Assembly (NCBI RefSeq): GCF_026212465.1
Contig: NC_080056.1
Location: 11,973,241-12,037,240, forward strand
Reading direction: 5' to 3'
Source: Amaranthus tricolor
Taxonomy: Eukaryota; Streptophyta; Magnoliopsida; Caryophyllales; Amaranthaceae
Length of the DNA: 64,000 nt
In this document: positions 47,469-59,699 of the stretch, piece by piece
Numbering within the stretch: position 1 is the first letter of the stretch
Layout: the number at the start of each line of letters is the position of its first letter
Program-made: the position numbers and the translations under genes
The notes under the pieces: model-generated
Database searches by the model: none
What the model was told of the DNA's origin: nothing
The model's input: the letters and a program-made list of their open reading frames with translations, nothing else

Positions 47469-48082
47469 GTGCGATTCATGTTTTTTAAAAACATTTCCAA
47501 CGATTCAAATTGAAAAATTTACGTACCGGATCCGATTCATAATCGCTTTCGTTAGCCATAGTTAATCGATTACAAGTAACAACTTGTTTAAAATCGAACA
47601 ACATTTTTAGAGAGTTTTTAGAGAGATAGTATTGTGTTTGAATTCGTACTTCATACAAGAATGCGTCTGAGAATTCGATATATATAGACAAATCTTCGGG
47701 ATTAAAGTGTTAATAGTGTTATTAAATGTGATTTACATTTGTTAATTAAGTTTTAAGTCCAGTGGCAATTTTGTAATTTTTTAAACTTCAGGGGCAAATT
47801 CGTAATTTCGAGGGAGTTGGCGATAAATGAAAAAGGGGGCGAAATTTAGTAACTCCCATTATATACATATCTTAAGGTATTAACCATTAGTTTAAATTTT
47901 TAGTTGAATTGATTCTTTAACATGGTGTCAGAAACCACTGTGATAAGAGGTCACCTGTTCAAATATTAACCACCCCACACTCAAAAATGAAATATTTTGC
48001 ATCGGGTATGAAGAGGTCGATATGTGTTGCATCTACAATTTTAATCTAAAGAACTCTTATGTGAGGGGCGTGTTAGAGTATA

Positions 48083-48342
48083 CACTCCCTCCGTTCCTTT
48101 TTGATTGTCAACTTTATTTTTTCCACGCATTTCAAAGTAAATTTTGAGTTTCGATATCTCTTAGTTAGCATCATAAAAAATTATAAAAATTATATATTAA
48201 AAATTATTTGCATCAAGACAAAGCTAACAAAATCTCACATGAATATTTTTTGTCTTCAATATATATTTCAAAAATCAAATTTAAATATTTCTCTCTAAGT
48301 GAAAAAAACTTTAAGTAAACAAATAAGAAGGAACAGAGAGAA
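48083..48342. mobile_element. Stowaway-like MITE in unit 2
   Basis: Same element and same flanks as 16693-16955. Confidence 0.75.
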
Positions 48343-48554
48343 TATAATATACGTTTAAAATTCTTTTTATGATTTTTTCTATAATTTACCCAATCGGTGT
48401 GATCCATTAGAAAGTTGTTTTCTTTTTCTAATGACTGGTCATATGTTAACCAAAATCCGAGTCATCCTACAAATAATAAAGTAAGCAGACTAGATGGACG
48501 GTGGACCAATAATTGAAGGATGGAATCAATAGAAGATAATGCAAATTTGCAAAG

Positions 48555-48574
48555 AAGACGCACACAATTCTCGT
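48555..48574 (+). promoter_or_regulatory. Conserved upstream box of RIP gene B
   Basis: AAGACGCACACAATTCTCGT, identical to the box at 22163 upstream of RIP A, 20 bases before TATTTAAA. Confidence 0.5.
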
Positions 48575-48593
48575 GGTACAAGATATTGATGCT

Positions 48594-48601
48594 TATTTAA
48601 A
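48594..48601 (+). promoter_or_regulatory. TATA box of RIP gene B
   Basis: TATTTAAA in the same setting as for RIP A (22202). Confidence 0.6.
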
Positions 48602-48727
48602 GGAATCCAGCCTTTCTTTAAAACTCGTATTATCGCATACAACAACTTCACTACATTAAACACTTTAACCATCATTTTCTTATTGTTTTCTTATCGGTTC
48701 CGCTCATTACTTGACCATCATACTGCT

Positions 48728-49743
48728 GTAAGTTTCTTTATTCTTTTAAAGATGGTAAATAGTTAATATTAATATTTTTTATATTGAACGAATTAAATAA
48801 GTTTTGACTTGGTTATTTTACAAGTTTATAATTTATAAATTAAAAATAATATACAAGTTAATTGAGATGGATAAACAATCAATGTCAAAATCAAATAAGA
48901 CTAATAACTTGAAATGGGTTATATAATAAATTAATAATGTAAAATATAATTAACTTTGTATAATAACTAGTTCGCTCTTTAACCTTTTTCCTTCATCTTT
49001 ATGAAGAATTTACATTTTTTGTTTACTATATATGATGGCCATGGGCCGGGTTATCTTGAACCGAACCAATCACGAACCGTTGAAGAACCGTCTCCACATC
49101 GAAACTGTTTGCAACAAGTTTCAAACTGGCATGAACCGCAAATCGTTAAGGTTTCCAAAAAAATATGATAGGCTCATGGAACAAATGGCAGGAACCGGCC
49201 CCGGGAATCGCAAACCGGGTCATACCTTTGTTGCTATTTTATTAAAATTTAAACCTAACATTAATAATAAGTATATGAAATGAATTTTATAAATGAACAA
49301 AGTACGTCTGTCAGAACCCAACAGTGCGAATCAGGTTCTAGATTTTAGGAATTAAAACTGGATGAAACCAGAACCGTAGCCATTACACATACATTTAAGT
49401 TTATTCTAGATAAAAGAGGTGTTTGAGAATTTGAGAACCGTAACCAGAACAGTGCAAATCATTCAAGCTTTTTAGCATTAATATATATTCACGTTTAATA
49501 GATGAGGCCGTTACTTTGTTGATTTATATGACTTGAATTTAAAAAGTTAATACAGTAAATTGAATATAAAATTTTGTTGTATCTATGATATAGTAAACTA
49601 AAATAAGAAAAATTAACATAGTAAATTAAATCTTAAATTCTTATTGTATGACATAGTAAATTAAAGTTAGATTTAATGTTGACTATAGTTTGGTATATAT
49701 TTGTAAATTTTTGATAGACATTGAATTTATACTAATTTGACAG
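48728..49743 (+). other. 5'-leader intron of RIP gene B
   Basis: Donor CTGCT|GTAAGT and acceptor TTTGACAG|GTGAAAC as in RIP A, but 1016 nt rather than 427. Most of the extra length is an insertion at about 49034-49384 rich in GAACCG motifs, with imperfect inverted ends (TGGCCATGGGCCGGGTT and, inverted, TGGCTACGGTTCTGG), possibly a hAT-type MITE. Confidence 0.7.
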
Positions 49744-49756
49744 GTGAAACAACAAA

Positions 49757-50593
49757 ATGAAGATGAAAAAGATAACAAATTTGGTTTATATCCTGGTAGC
49801 CATTACAACAAGTGTGATCCTTCAATGGACTTGCAATGCAGCAGATCTAACATTCATTGTGACTAGGACTGCTACCAGCCAAAGCTACTCCACACTATTG
49901 AATAGCTTTCGAGATAAAGTTAAAGATCCAAAACTAACAGGAACTTATGGATTTCAAAACAATTTACCAGTTGTAGCTGCACCAACAAAACCTCCTAAGT
50001 ATCTTTACATTGATATTCAGGCAGATAATGGAATAATCACTGCTGCATTTGATAAAAACGATCTCTATTATGTGGGTTATGCTCACACTGCAGATGGAGT
50101 CAAGAAAGTACGTCTCTTCAAAGGCGATCCAGCTGACCTAAAGTTGATTTTTCCCGACGTTAAAGATCAAAAAAATCGATATAATTCGAGTATTACTGGA
50201 AACTATAATGATCTTGGAGATCGAGCCTCCGTAGGGTTGGGAGCTAAACCACTTAATAAGTTTATTAATGAAGAAATCTATACAAAAAAGAAATTTGATA
50301 TAACAACAGATAAAAAGCTAGCGCTTATGGTCATCCAAACTATTGCAGAAGCAGCGCGATTTACATATATTGAGGGTGAAATCGTGAGTAAATTTAGTGA
50401 TAATAGTGGATTCAAATGTAATGATAAAGCCAAGTCACTGGAGAACAATTGGGAAAAAACCAGTAAAACTGTCAAGGATTCTACTGGTCCTAGAATTGAT
50501 TTGGAATTAAAAGAAAATGGTAAAGTAGTCTGGAAATGGTTACAAGTCGGAGAATTAGTTGATGTCATCGGTATCCTTAAATATCTAAAGTAG
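49757..50593 (+). CDS. Type 1 ribosome-inactivating protein (rRNA N-glycosidase), copy B
   Basis: 278 residues, single coding exon. It begins at ATG 49757; the next ATG two codons on corresponds to the start of copy A. The signal peptide covers about residues 1-28 (cut likely after CNA). Catalytic residues are all present: Tyr104, Tyr150, Glu198 and Arg201 (IAEAARF), Trp232 (LENNWEKTS). It depurinates the sarcin-ricin loop by family function; secretion is inferred. It carries an N-glycosylation sequon NSS at 143-145 that copy A lacks, and one residue fewer near position 250. The sequence shows no break, so it is likely functional. Confidence 0.95.
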   Translation: MKMKKITNLVYILVAITTSVILQWTCNAADLTFIVTRTATSQSYSTLLNSFRDKVKDPKLTGTYGFQNNLPVVAAPTKPPKYLYIDIQADNGIITAAFDKNDLYYVGYAHTADGVKKVRLFKGDPADLKLIFPDVKDQKNRYNSSITGNYNDLGDRASVGLGAKPLNKFINEEIYTKKKFDITTDKKLALMVIQTIAEAARFTYIEGEIVSKFSDNSGFKCNDKAKSLENNWEKTSKTVKDSTGPRIDLELKENGKVVWKWLQVGELVDVIGILKYLK

Positions 50594-50682
50594 AATGGAA
50601 ATGTCTTCATGTCATATAAGTATCTGTTTAGTAGCTAATAATGAATAATGAAAATGCAACAATAAGCTAAGATATTACATAT

Positions 50683-51335
50683 TGTTGTAAGTTCAAAGTT
50701 GTAACGACTTCTGTGTTTTTAATATGGAATAAAAATGAGTGTGAAGCCTATATAAACAAGAATATAGTTTTGTGTTTATACAAATAAGAATGCTAATTTA
50801 TAGAATCAATCTTAAATCTTTTCCTAATGATATTTTTAACCTATTTTATTTTCTAACAGTCCCCCTCAAGTTGGATCATTGGATCAGAGGATCTTCGATA
50901 TCCAACTTGACAAGTGTATGTTTAAAGAATTCAAATCTCCTCTTGTAAAAATATTTGTTAAGTGCTCCTTTGACCGACCATAAGGAAGACTTATGATTTT
51001 TTCTTTTAAATTTTCCTTTATGAAATGTCGATCAATTTAAACAAATTTGGTTCCATCATGTTGAATAGAATTTTCAGAGATACTTAATGCTGTTTTGTTA
51101 TCACAGTAAATTTCACAACTTCCTTCTTGTGTGAAACTAAGTTCACCAAATAATTTCCTAAACCATAAAACCTTAGTAATTCCTTTAGCAATACCATGCA
51201 ATTTTGCTTCAGCGTTGGATAAAATCTACAACTCTTTGCTTTTTGCTTTTGTTTATTGCTTTTTCAAGTTACAAAATTTACTCTAACAAGAGTAAAATAC
51301 CCTAAAGTGGATTTTCTTTCACTCTGTCTCGACCG
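50683..51335 (-). mobile_element. Copia fragment: RNase H end plus 3' LTR, downstream of RIP B
   Basis: Same fragment as 23705-24350, with LTR 50683-50858, purine tract after it, and a decayed RNase H frame to about 51335. Present in both units, so it was inserted before duplication. Confidence 0.75.
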
Positions 51336-52497
51336 GAACAATCTGCATCTATGTATGCTTAAAGTTGTAGATGATTATTCTTTCTGAACATAATTCCCAT
51401 CCTAAGAGTTCATTCGAGATATCTCAAAATTCAAAAATACAACTTTCATATAATGTATTAGTGGGTTATACATAAATATGCTCATAATACTAAATGTGTA
51501 ACAGGAGCGGTAGTCGCATTACATAATTAACATTATAATAATGTTTAAAATAAATAATGCGGAAGTATATAATATCAAACTGTTAAAATCCATTATATTT
51601 AAAATTGTTTAAAATGTAATACTAAAATATTACAACTAAAATAAATAATGCATAATGTTCACTCAAAATATAATAGAAGCACAAATATACCATAATCATT
51701 AAATTTATCAAGGAAAATAAAATGTAGCTAAGCCAATTTATGTTTCTCTTGGAAAATTAGGCATTTGTGACCATCATGCTCCAACTTGAGGAGGAATGTC
51801 AACGATTTTATAGTAAGTATTTGATTGAATACTTGTCGGAGTAATTATAGGAAGGCTTATTGTACATATTACAAATGTTCTGCACATTATTCTTTGTGCG
51901 AAGTAAACACATCTCAAACCTTTTTAATAGTTGCTAAATAATGACATACACTTTTTGATTGTAGAGTCAATACAGGTATCAACGAAAATTCTTTTGTCTA
52001 GTTTTTTACTCTATGAAAAAATATATGAATTTTGAATTGTTCCTTTAGTTTGGACTTTTCCTACTATTAATTTGTCTCCTATAAAAAACTTTAAACTAGA
52101 TTAAAATATTTTTGAAAAAATTATCAAAAAGAATCTCAACTATTGGGCATCCATTAAAGATAAACTTCACCAAAGAATAACTCAACATAATCCCAAATAT
52201 TATAAAGTTGTTCTCAAAATAGATTTGGTTGAAAATTTAACATTGGTAAACCTGCACCTCGCCACCCTTACTTTTCTCCCCCACCAACAAAATCCTAAAA
52301 TACCTCCCCTATCTGCTTTCCACACCTGACAACAGTCGATTTAAGGTTTTTAGGAGTGGGGAGGGTTGGGGATGAGTTTTTAAATCCAACTTGGAAAGGT
52401 AGTTTTAGTGTTTTCAGTTGTGAGAAGGGGGTGGGGGAAGGTGCTGCTAGCTTGGGGTTCATTTGAGAGAGGAAGAGGGTATCAGTTCCCTAATAGA
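51336..52497. other. AT-rich intergenic DNA shared with unit 1
   Basis: Colinear with 24351-25583 with a short deletion near 52235. No gene seen. Confidence 0.5.
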
Positions 52498-53168
52498 TAG
52501 AGATGAACATGAGTCGAATCTAAATCGAATCCAACTAGACTCAAATGCAGACCCTAATTTATTTATTGGACCTAGACTTGAACCTAAATTCATAGGCTCT
52601 AAAAGTATTGGACCCGAACCCAGACCCTTAGGGTTTAGCGGTTCTAGGGTCTGGATCTGGCTCTTAAATAATTTAATTTTTTTCGCATAAATTTTTTCAA
52701 AAATATTAATATACAATTTTTGACTATTCTTATAAAATAAAATTGTTTAAACATTTTCGACTAACAAGTATCTTCTAATACATTATACTTATTGAGCGAA
52801 TAAATATATGAAGTTTTCCGACATTTAAGTTTGTATAACGAAATATTTATCAAGTCTTTTAATATTTAAAGTATGAACACAATAACCACATTTCAAATTA
52901 CATGAACCGATAAAATTCAAAATCACATGATAGCTAATACACATGATAGCTAATATATAATTAAAAAAAAGATGTAAATGGATCTATGGATCTGATCTAG
53001 GTCTTAAACGTGTGGACCCAAACCCAGACCCGGACTCAGTCCCTAAGGTCATGGACCCAAATCCAACCCAAATTCATAGGCTCCAAAAATCAATGGATCT
53101 AGACTCTTAAATTAGGGTTAGGACGAATCTAGATCACCTTTAGGGTCCAAGACTCATGCCCATCCCTA
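52498..53168. mobile_element. hAT-type non-autonomous element in unit 2
   Basis: Same element as 25584-26226, slightly longer. Flanks CTAATAGA and CTAATGGT resemble a decayed 8-bp duplication. No coding capacity. Confidence 0.6.
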
Positions 53169-53602
53169 CTAATGGTGAAATCAAGTGAAGGAGAGGGGAG
53201 GGTAGCGTAGGAAAATTGTTGAGAAGGTGTGATGGGTAGGGATGACAACGGATTGTGACTGAATCGGGTCCAAAGATATAGGATCAGATTCGGTTTCAAT
53301 ACGAGTCTAAGCTTATTTGGCGTATTTGATTTATTTTCTATCAAGTAACAAGTCATTTGAGTTATCCATTAATAAGATTTATTTTGAGCCAATGACAAAT
53401 GTTGAAATGTTTTTGATAATTTTATAATATTTTACCAATCTGATTGGGCCCATTGAAAAGTTCATTTCTTTCAATAGATAAAGAAATGACTGAAGATAAA
53501 GTCTAGTTGGAAGTCCAACTCATCCTATAGATAAAGTAACCACAATAGCTGGACCAATGACTGAAGGATGGAATCAGTAGTAGGTAATGCTAATTTGTAG
53601 AC

Positions 53603-53622
53603 AAGACGCACACATTTCTCGT
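53603..53622 (+). promoter_or_regulatory. Conserved upstream box of RIP pseudogene C
   Basis: AAGACGCACACATTTCTCGT, identical to the box of pseudogene D. Confidence 0.45.
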
Positions 53623-53828
53623 TATGGGATTTACAGCTATTTAAAACAAATCCAATAATTAGATATTTTCTTGATTTTATAATTAAATTCGATTTGACTT
53701 AACTTAAAATTAAATTTACAATTATATAAAGACTAATGTGGATATAAAATCTATTTCAAACCGACCTAATACACCTATTTAAAAATCAGCCTGATAATGC
53801 AAATAAACACCTCAACTTCGGACAATCT

Positions 53829-56333
53829 TATTTAAAGGCAAGAAGTATTCAAGTGTCATATTATCGCATACTACAGTAGATTAAACATTTTTTAGCAACA
53901 ATTTTCTCTATTGTTTCCTTATCCGATCCGCTCAAAGCTTGAGCATCATACTTCTGTAAGTTTCTCATTTCTTCTTACTCTTTCAAGATTCTTATATTAC
54001 AAACTTCTAATAAATTATAATTCATTAGAACTTAAAATGTAATAAACTTTGTATATTATTAATTAGTTAGTTCATTAACCTTTTCCCTTCATTTTTATGA
54101 CATATTTACATTTTTTATTTAATATGTATATATAATTTTATTTTAGTTATAACAGATTTTTAACAACTGATTACTGTTAAGTCATTTATATGAGCAAGTT
54201 GTTAAGTAAAAGTTTGGCTAGTTGTTTGTTATGGACAAAATAAAAACGAAATACGAATAAATAGTCTTCTAAAAGCAAATTTTATATTTCGACAAAAAAC
54301 CCAACATCTCAACTAATTTAAATAGTATTTTCTTCCTTTTAAAATACTTTTACTAAAAGAATTATTTTACACGATAAAATTCATTGCTAAAAAGCGGAAA
54401 TCAATGATGAAACCATTTTTTGTAAAAAAGCATTGTGTGTATTGCCTAAGCTAAAAACCATTTTTAAATAATATTTCGCAACATGTGTTGTTGTCATATA
54501 TTTTCAGTTGTAAAAACAATTCCTACTTAGATTTATTTAATGTTCATCGTCAAGTTTATTTAATATCAGTACACATACATTACTTAGTTAATTTATATCA
54601 ATTGAATTAGAAAAATTGAAATAGAAATTGAATATAAATTTTAGTTGTTGTATGATATATGTATTCCCTCCTATTCACAATATATGTCTCATTTGACTTT
54701 GCACAAATTTTTAAAAATCTAAATGGGACCACGTTTATGAGAGAGAAAGGGTAGTGTTTTTAAATTTTGAGGGGGTAAAAATGTAAAGTGAGGTTATATG
54801 GTACGTTTTTAAAGGGTAAATTGATAAAGTTAACAATCAAAATAGAATTGAGATATTTAGGATGACTTAACTAAAAAATAAAATGAGACACATATGTTGA
54901 ATATGAGAGAGTATTAAACTAAAATAAGAAAAATTAACATAGTTACTCATATATAAATTTTTTTTTTGTATGACATAGTATATTAAAATTAAGTATGAAT
55001 TTTTTTTATTATATCACATGGTAAATATTAAATATAAAATTTTTATAGTATGACATGTTTCATTCTCGTATTTAAGTTGTTTTTGATTTCTACTTCTCTT
55101 TTTTGTTTGTATATTTGTATTTCTTTATTAGTAGTACTATTTTGTATAATTAATATCATAAGATGTTAGCCAATTTTGCAATTAACTATAGATTGGAATT
55201 ATTTGCATTATATGTCAGTTTCTTTTAATTGCATTTTTTGAAATGTAATCAATTTAGACATATCACTGTCAAATTGTCATTGGAATTATTGTTTCAATTT
55301 TTTATAATTGCATTGTTTGAATCATCTAATTACATAGTTTTATAATATTTATTTTTTATAATTTTTAGTTATGTATAACTTAAGATACAAATGATTTAAA
55401 TAATTCAATTAATTGCGTAAAAAGGAAGTTGTAGCTGGTATAATAAAACTCCGAAAGTATTTACCAAACACTAGCCAAAAGCCAAATAAAATGTAATTTA
55501 GTTTTAAAAAACCATCTTTTAGATAAACCCTTAAAATATTAAGCCAAACAAAATGTAGTTTGGTACATATATATGTAGATATTAGATGGACAACTCCTCC
55601 GTATTAGACCCTCTTACCATGACGGATAGATATAATTAGTCTATTTCTTTAATTGATCATTTTAAAATTGTAATTGACCACTTTAAAACTAAATGTATAT
55701 GAATCAACCCAATAAAAACAATCTCACCATTAGACGGGTTCATTCAACAATTTGTATTTGATAGACATTAAACTTAATTATACTATTAATTTGACAGGTG
55801 AAACAACAAAATGAAGATGAAAAAGATAACAAATTTGATTTATATCCTGGTAGCCATTACAACAAGTGTGATCCTTTAATGGACTTGCAATGCAGCAGAT
55901 CTAACATTCATAGTGACTAGGAGTGCTACCAGCCAAAGCTACTCCACACTATTGAATAACTTTCGAGGTAGAGTTAAAGATCCAACCACTAAATACGTTC
56001 ATTAATGATGAAATCTATATAAAGAAGAAATTTGATATTACGACAGATCAAAAACTAGCGCTTATGGTCATCCAAACTATTGCCAAAGCAGTGCGATTCA
56101 AATATATTGAGGGTGAAATTTTGAGTAAATTTGGCAGTAAGAATGGATTCAAAGCTAAAGCTAAAGCAATCTCACTGGAGAACAATTGGGAGAAAACCAG
56201 TAAAACTGTGAAGGAATCTATCGGTCCTAGAATTGATATGGAATTGAGAGATAAAAATGGTAAAATAGTATGGAAATGGTTCCAAGTGGGAAAGTTAGTT
56301 GATGTTATCGGGATTCTTAAACATCTTAAGTAG
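53829..56333 (+). pseudogene. RIP pseudogene C, internally deleted
   Basis: TATTTAAA at 53829; leader intron 53956-55797 (1842 nt); ATG at 55811. A stop codon interrupts the signal peptide (TAA near 55875). About 320 coding bases are missing near 55983, which removes some 107 residues with both active-site tyrosines and shifts the frame. The remaining C-terminal part (56064-56333) stays open, but the catalytic Glu is Lys (IAKAVRF). The conserved Trp (LENNWEKTS) is kept. Clearly non-functional as an N-glycosidase. Confidence 0.92.
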
Positions 56334-56444
56334 CATGTCATTTGAATATATTTAGTAGCTAATAATGAATAATGAAATGCAACAGTAAGCTATGATATTT
56401 TTTTTATTTTTTTTTATGAAGAATGAATAAAATATTATATTATA

Positions 56445-56779
56445 GGAAAATTTGCAAATAAACACCTTTTAAAACCCCTTTTTTTATAAAGAAACACTTT
56501 TTATAATTTTTTTTGTAAAAAAACATCTTTTAAGAGACTTTTTATTAAATAAAACACCTTAAATCAGTTTCCGGTGACTTTTGTCAATTTTCCGGCGTTG
56601 ACTATGCCATTTGTCAACTTTCCGGCGTTGACTTTTGAGCTCAAATGGCATAGTCAACGCCGGAAAGTTGACAAAAGTCACCGGAAACTGATTTAAGGTG
56701 TTTTTTTTAAAAAAAGTCTCTTAAAAGGTATTTCTTTACAAAAAAGGGATTTTAAAATGTGTTTCTTTACAAATTTCCC
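56445..56779. mobile_element. Hairpin (foldback) MITE with 9-bp target duplication
   Basis: 335 bp, almost entirely an inverted repeat: arms begin GGAAAATTTGCAAA and, inverted, GGGAAATTTGTAAA, and meet at CCGGCGTTGACTTTTGAGCT. TATATTATA flanks both sides (56436-56444, 56780-56788). A 9-bp duplication suggests Mutator-type movement. Absent from unit 1. Confidence 0.85.
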
Positions 56780-56788
56780 TATATTATA

Positions 56789-57259
56789 TGAGAAATGAGA
56801 TATTTTTTTTTCAAATCAAAAATGCGATTTATGAAACTTTGGCCTCCATACACGAACTCCAAAAAACTGCATAGGGTGAAAATGAAGCCCACTTATTGGA
56901 AAGGATTTCAATGCCTCACTGGAGAACAAAACTCTAATCCAAAGCCTATTCAAACCAAATGTAAACATAATCATAACTAATTTAAGGTCAACAATATACT
57001 TGCTTTCCAATATGATCATAGCAGTAAGCATTAATGAATAATAAATATAAAATGTCATGATTTAAGCAACCAAATAAAAATATACTTTTTGTAGCATCCT
57101 GTTTCAAGCCACGCGAATTGATGAACATTCAATTGTAAGTTCTTCGAACTTTCTTATAGTTATGAAATTTCTAACACACGAAATACTCACCAAATAAATT
57201 AATAGACACAAATATAAGTATTCTAGAATATTCTAAGAAACAGTTTGGAAGCCATTGAA
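56789..57259. other. Non-coding flank shared with unit 1
   Basis: Matches 30669-31077 from about 56850. No gene seen. Confidence 0.5.
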
Positions 57260-57358
57260 ATGACTAAATCAATTTCGGTTTTTCTTTGCATAGTGGCAAT
57301 AGTGGTGGTTAATGGAGTTCATCATCATCATCGTAAAATCGAACCAAACTGCAACTGA
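57260..57358 (+). CDS. Small secreted His-rich peptide (putative), unit 2
   Basis: Identical in sequence to the 32-residue ORF at 31078-31176: hydrophobic signal-like start, then HHHHRKIEPNCN. The identity is not strong evidence for selection because the surrounding DNA is also very similar. Confidence 0.35.
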   Translation: MTKSISVFLCIVAIVVVNGVHHHHRKIEPNCN

Positions 57359-58012
57359 TCTTTTATCACCAATATGTTACCGTTAACCAAGATTACTCGA
57401 ACCTAATAGTGACCGACCCGAATCATGCTCAAAACCGAACTCGATCCGGCTAAAACCGACTTAACCTGAACGAATTTTTAATCGAAATGTTATAAAACCT
57501 GAACCAATTTTTAACATTGAGGTATAATCGACTCATATTAGTTAATCTAATAAAGTAATAGAAATTTTTATAAATTAAATTTTATAAATACCTAGTTTCA
57601 TATATTTAGAGTTAATAATCAATGGTCAGTGTTTATTTAACTATTTTTAATCAAATTAGATTAAAAATGATAAAACTTTAATTTTAATTTACAGTCAAAC
57701 AAGTAAAACGAACAAAATAATAATCGCTTACTGATTTGCATTTTAACTATTTTGCTTTAAGTAAAGGGAATCTTATCATCAATTAAAAAATGACTAACAA
57801 CTTAATCTCATATTGACTCGATCTATAGTAATTAGTAATTCGTAGCCAAATTCTACTGGAAAATAATACCCGAACTCGATCTGTACCCGGTAAAATCGAA
57901 ACAATTATTAACTGATGATAACCCGAAACCGATTGACTACTCGACACGAACTTCAACCGACACCGAACCGATGCTAACCTGATAGCTCAAATAACTGATC
58001 TTCAACCGAACC
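57359..58012. mobile_element. CCGAAC-rich non-autonomous element (hAT-like), unit 2
   Basis: Same element as 31177-31844; a 16-base deletion between two CCCGAATCAT repeats distinguishes it. Confidence 0.4.
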
Positions 58013-59172
58013 GTGATTTGCATAACCTAGATAATACTGCCCGACCTGGTTCTAAAAGTAGAACATGTGGGTGTAAATTTATGATTGTATGAAGTAGTGG
58101 TAAACCAGGGGAAAGACCTTGGACGGTAAGGGTATGTCCTGGTGAAAAAGGAAGATATAACCACCCGTTCTTAGTATATAGAAATGGTCACATCAGGACA
58201 AATAGGTTGACTGTAGATATTCGACAGCACATACGAGAGCTTAGTGCAACCGGCATGCAACCTGCGTTTATTATGACCTCAATTTGACAATCAATTAGGA
58301 GAGAAGAGATGGAGGGTAGGACTCCGCTTCAACACTGTCTTTATATGGCTACAGAGCATAATTACGTGGTTACGACAGATTTGGATAGTGAAGGGCAATT
58401 AAGTCGATTATTAATTGCAAATCCTACATCCATCCAGATGATACATACATGGTCTTATGTTGTGTTGATAGATACAACGTATAAAACAAACAAACAAAAG
58501 TGGCTGCTTTGTGAAATAATTGGAATAACGCTAACCAATCACAACTTCTTGGTTGCGTTTTATTTGATGTGAGATGAGGCGCTGTGTCATATTCGTGGGT
58601 GTTGGAGAGATGGAGAGACATTTTTGGCAGTGCTCAGACTCCCAACGTAATTGTAACTGATCGAGACAAGGGTTTATCTGCAGCTATTTGTGATGTCTTT
58701 TCAGGTAAAAAGATTATATTGATTAATTATTGTCATTTTATTTATTAAATATATCTTAATTATATTCCATCTTCTTTTTAATGTAGATGTGCAACATTTA
58801 TTATGCGTATGGCATATTGTCAATGACGTAGAAAACATGGTGGACAAATTCTGTGGCGGCTTTTGTGCGACTCCTTCGCGGTTGGGTCCCGTGCGACTAT
58901 GTGCTTCGAATAATTTTTTTATTTTTTATTTTTTGAATAATGGAATGAGTTTCGATTAGAAATTACCTCGAATTGCTGTTTACGTTTTGATTTCCTTACG
59001 TTTAGCTCTACAAATTTTATGTTTAGATTTAGTGTTTTTAGAGTGATAAAAGTGTTATTGAGTGAGATTGAAGTATTTTATAAAAATTTAGTCCAGGGGC
59101 ATTTTCATCATTTTAATTAAATAGGGATGGCGATAAAATAAAAAGTGTGACAAAATTTAAGGATTGGACTAT
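58013..59172 (+). pseudogene. Internally deleted MULE with transposase fragment, unit 2
   Basis: Same structure as 31845-33003: CGCKFMI region, LQHCLYMATEHNYVVTTDLD, YVVLIDTTYKTNKQKWLL, an 82-nt intron (58705-58786), then a jump near 58862 to terminal DNA. It has its own stops (for example TGA near 58088 and near 58286) that differ from those in unit 1, so the two copies have decayed separately. Confidence 0.75.
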
Positions 59173-59626
59173 AAGACCATGAAAATTGTAGAGGATTTAC
59201 CTTCGTCTTAGTACTCGCTTTCCTCCTTTAAGCTATCCTCTTGAATGTGTAAAGGAAATAACAATCCTTTTGGCCAAGAGGATTGGTCTTGATCCTCTCC
59301 ATGAAGAGGATGGAGATGGGAGGAAGAGGATTGAGTAGTACACATGTCACAATCTCATTAGTTGTATTTAATTTTGATTTTTTGACGTCATTAATTAATA
59401 TTTTAATAACTTTTGGAGATTTTATAATTATGTCAAATTAATTTAGAAGTAGTTTTCATAAACTCCATTCATATACGAATTTAAATATTAACATATATTT
59501 ATATTAAAAATACAATAACGATTCTAAAATGAGGAGGTTCAAATTAAACTTATTATTTTATTAAATTTGTGAGTACACGAAGGTCCCTTGCAAAAAGATA
59601 AATATAGATAAATAAATAACTAAATA

Positions 59627-59627
<1 letters not shown>
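59173..59627. other. Non-coding DNA with AGAGGAT hairpin motifs, unit 2
   Basis: Counterpart of 33004-33478. No gene seen. Confidence 0.4.
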
Positions 59628-59683
<56 letters not shown>

Positions 59684-59695
59684 CATAATAATAAA
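59628..59695. repeat. (AAT)n microsatellite, unit 2
   Basis: Shorter than the unit 1 array at 33479-33590. Confidence 0.9.
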
Positions 59696-59699
59696 AATA

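Larger units (their letters stand above)
43067..47857 (-). mobile_element. Mutator-like element (MULE) with transposase-OTU gene and PMD gene
   Basis: The right end at 47813-47857 is an inverted-repeat terminus (GGGAGTTACTAAATTTCGCC on the minus strand), with subterminal GTTCAGTCGC palindromes and an (AAT)n tract. Inside, the transposase gene reads leftward and ends near 44367, convergent with the PMD gene. The left terminus was not found; it is presumably lost at the copia junction near 43066. Confidence 0.65.
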
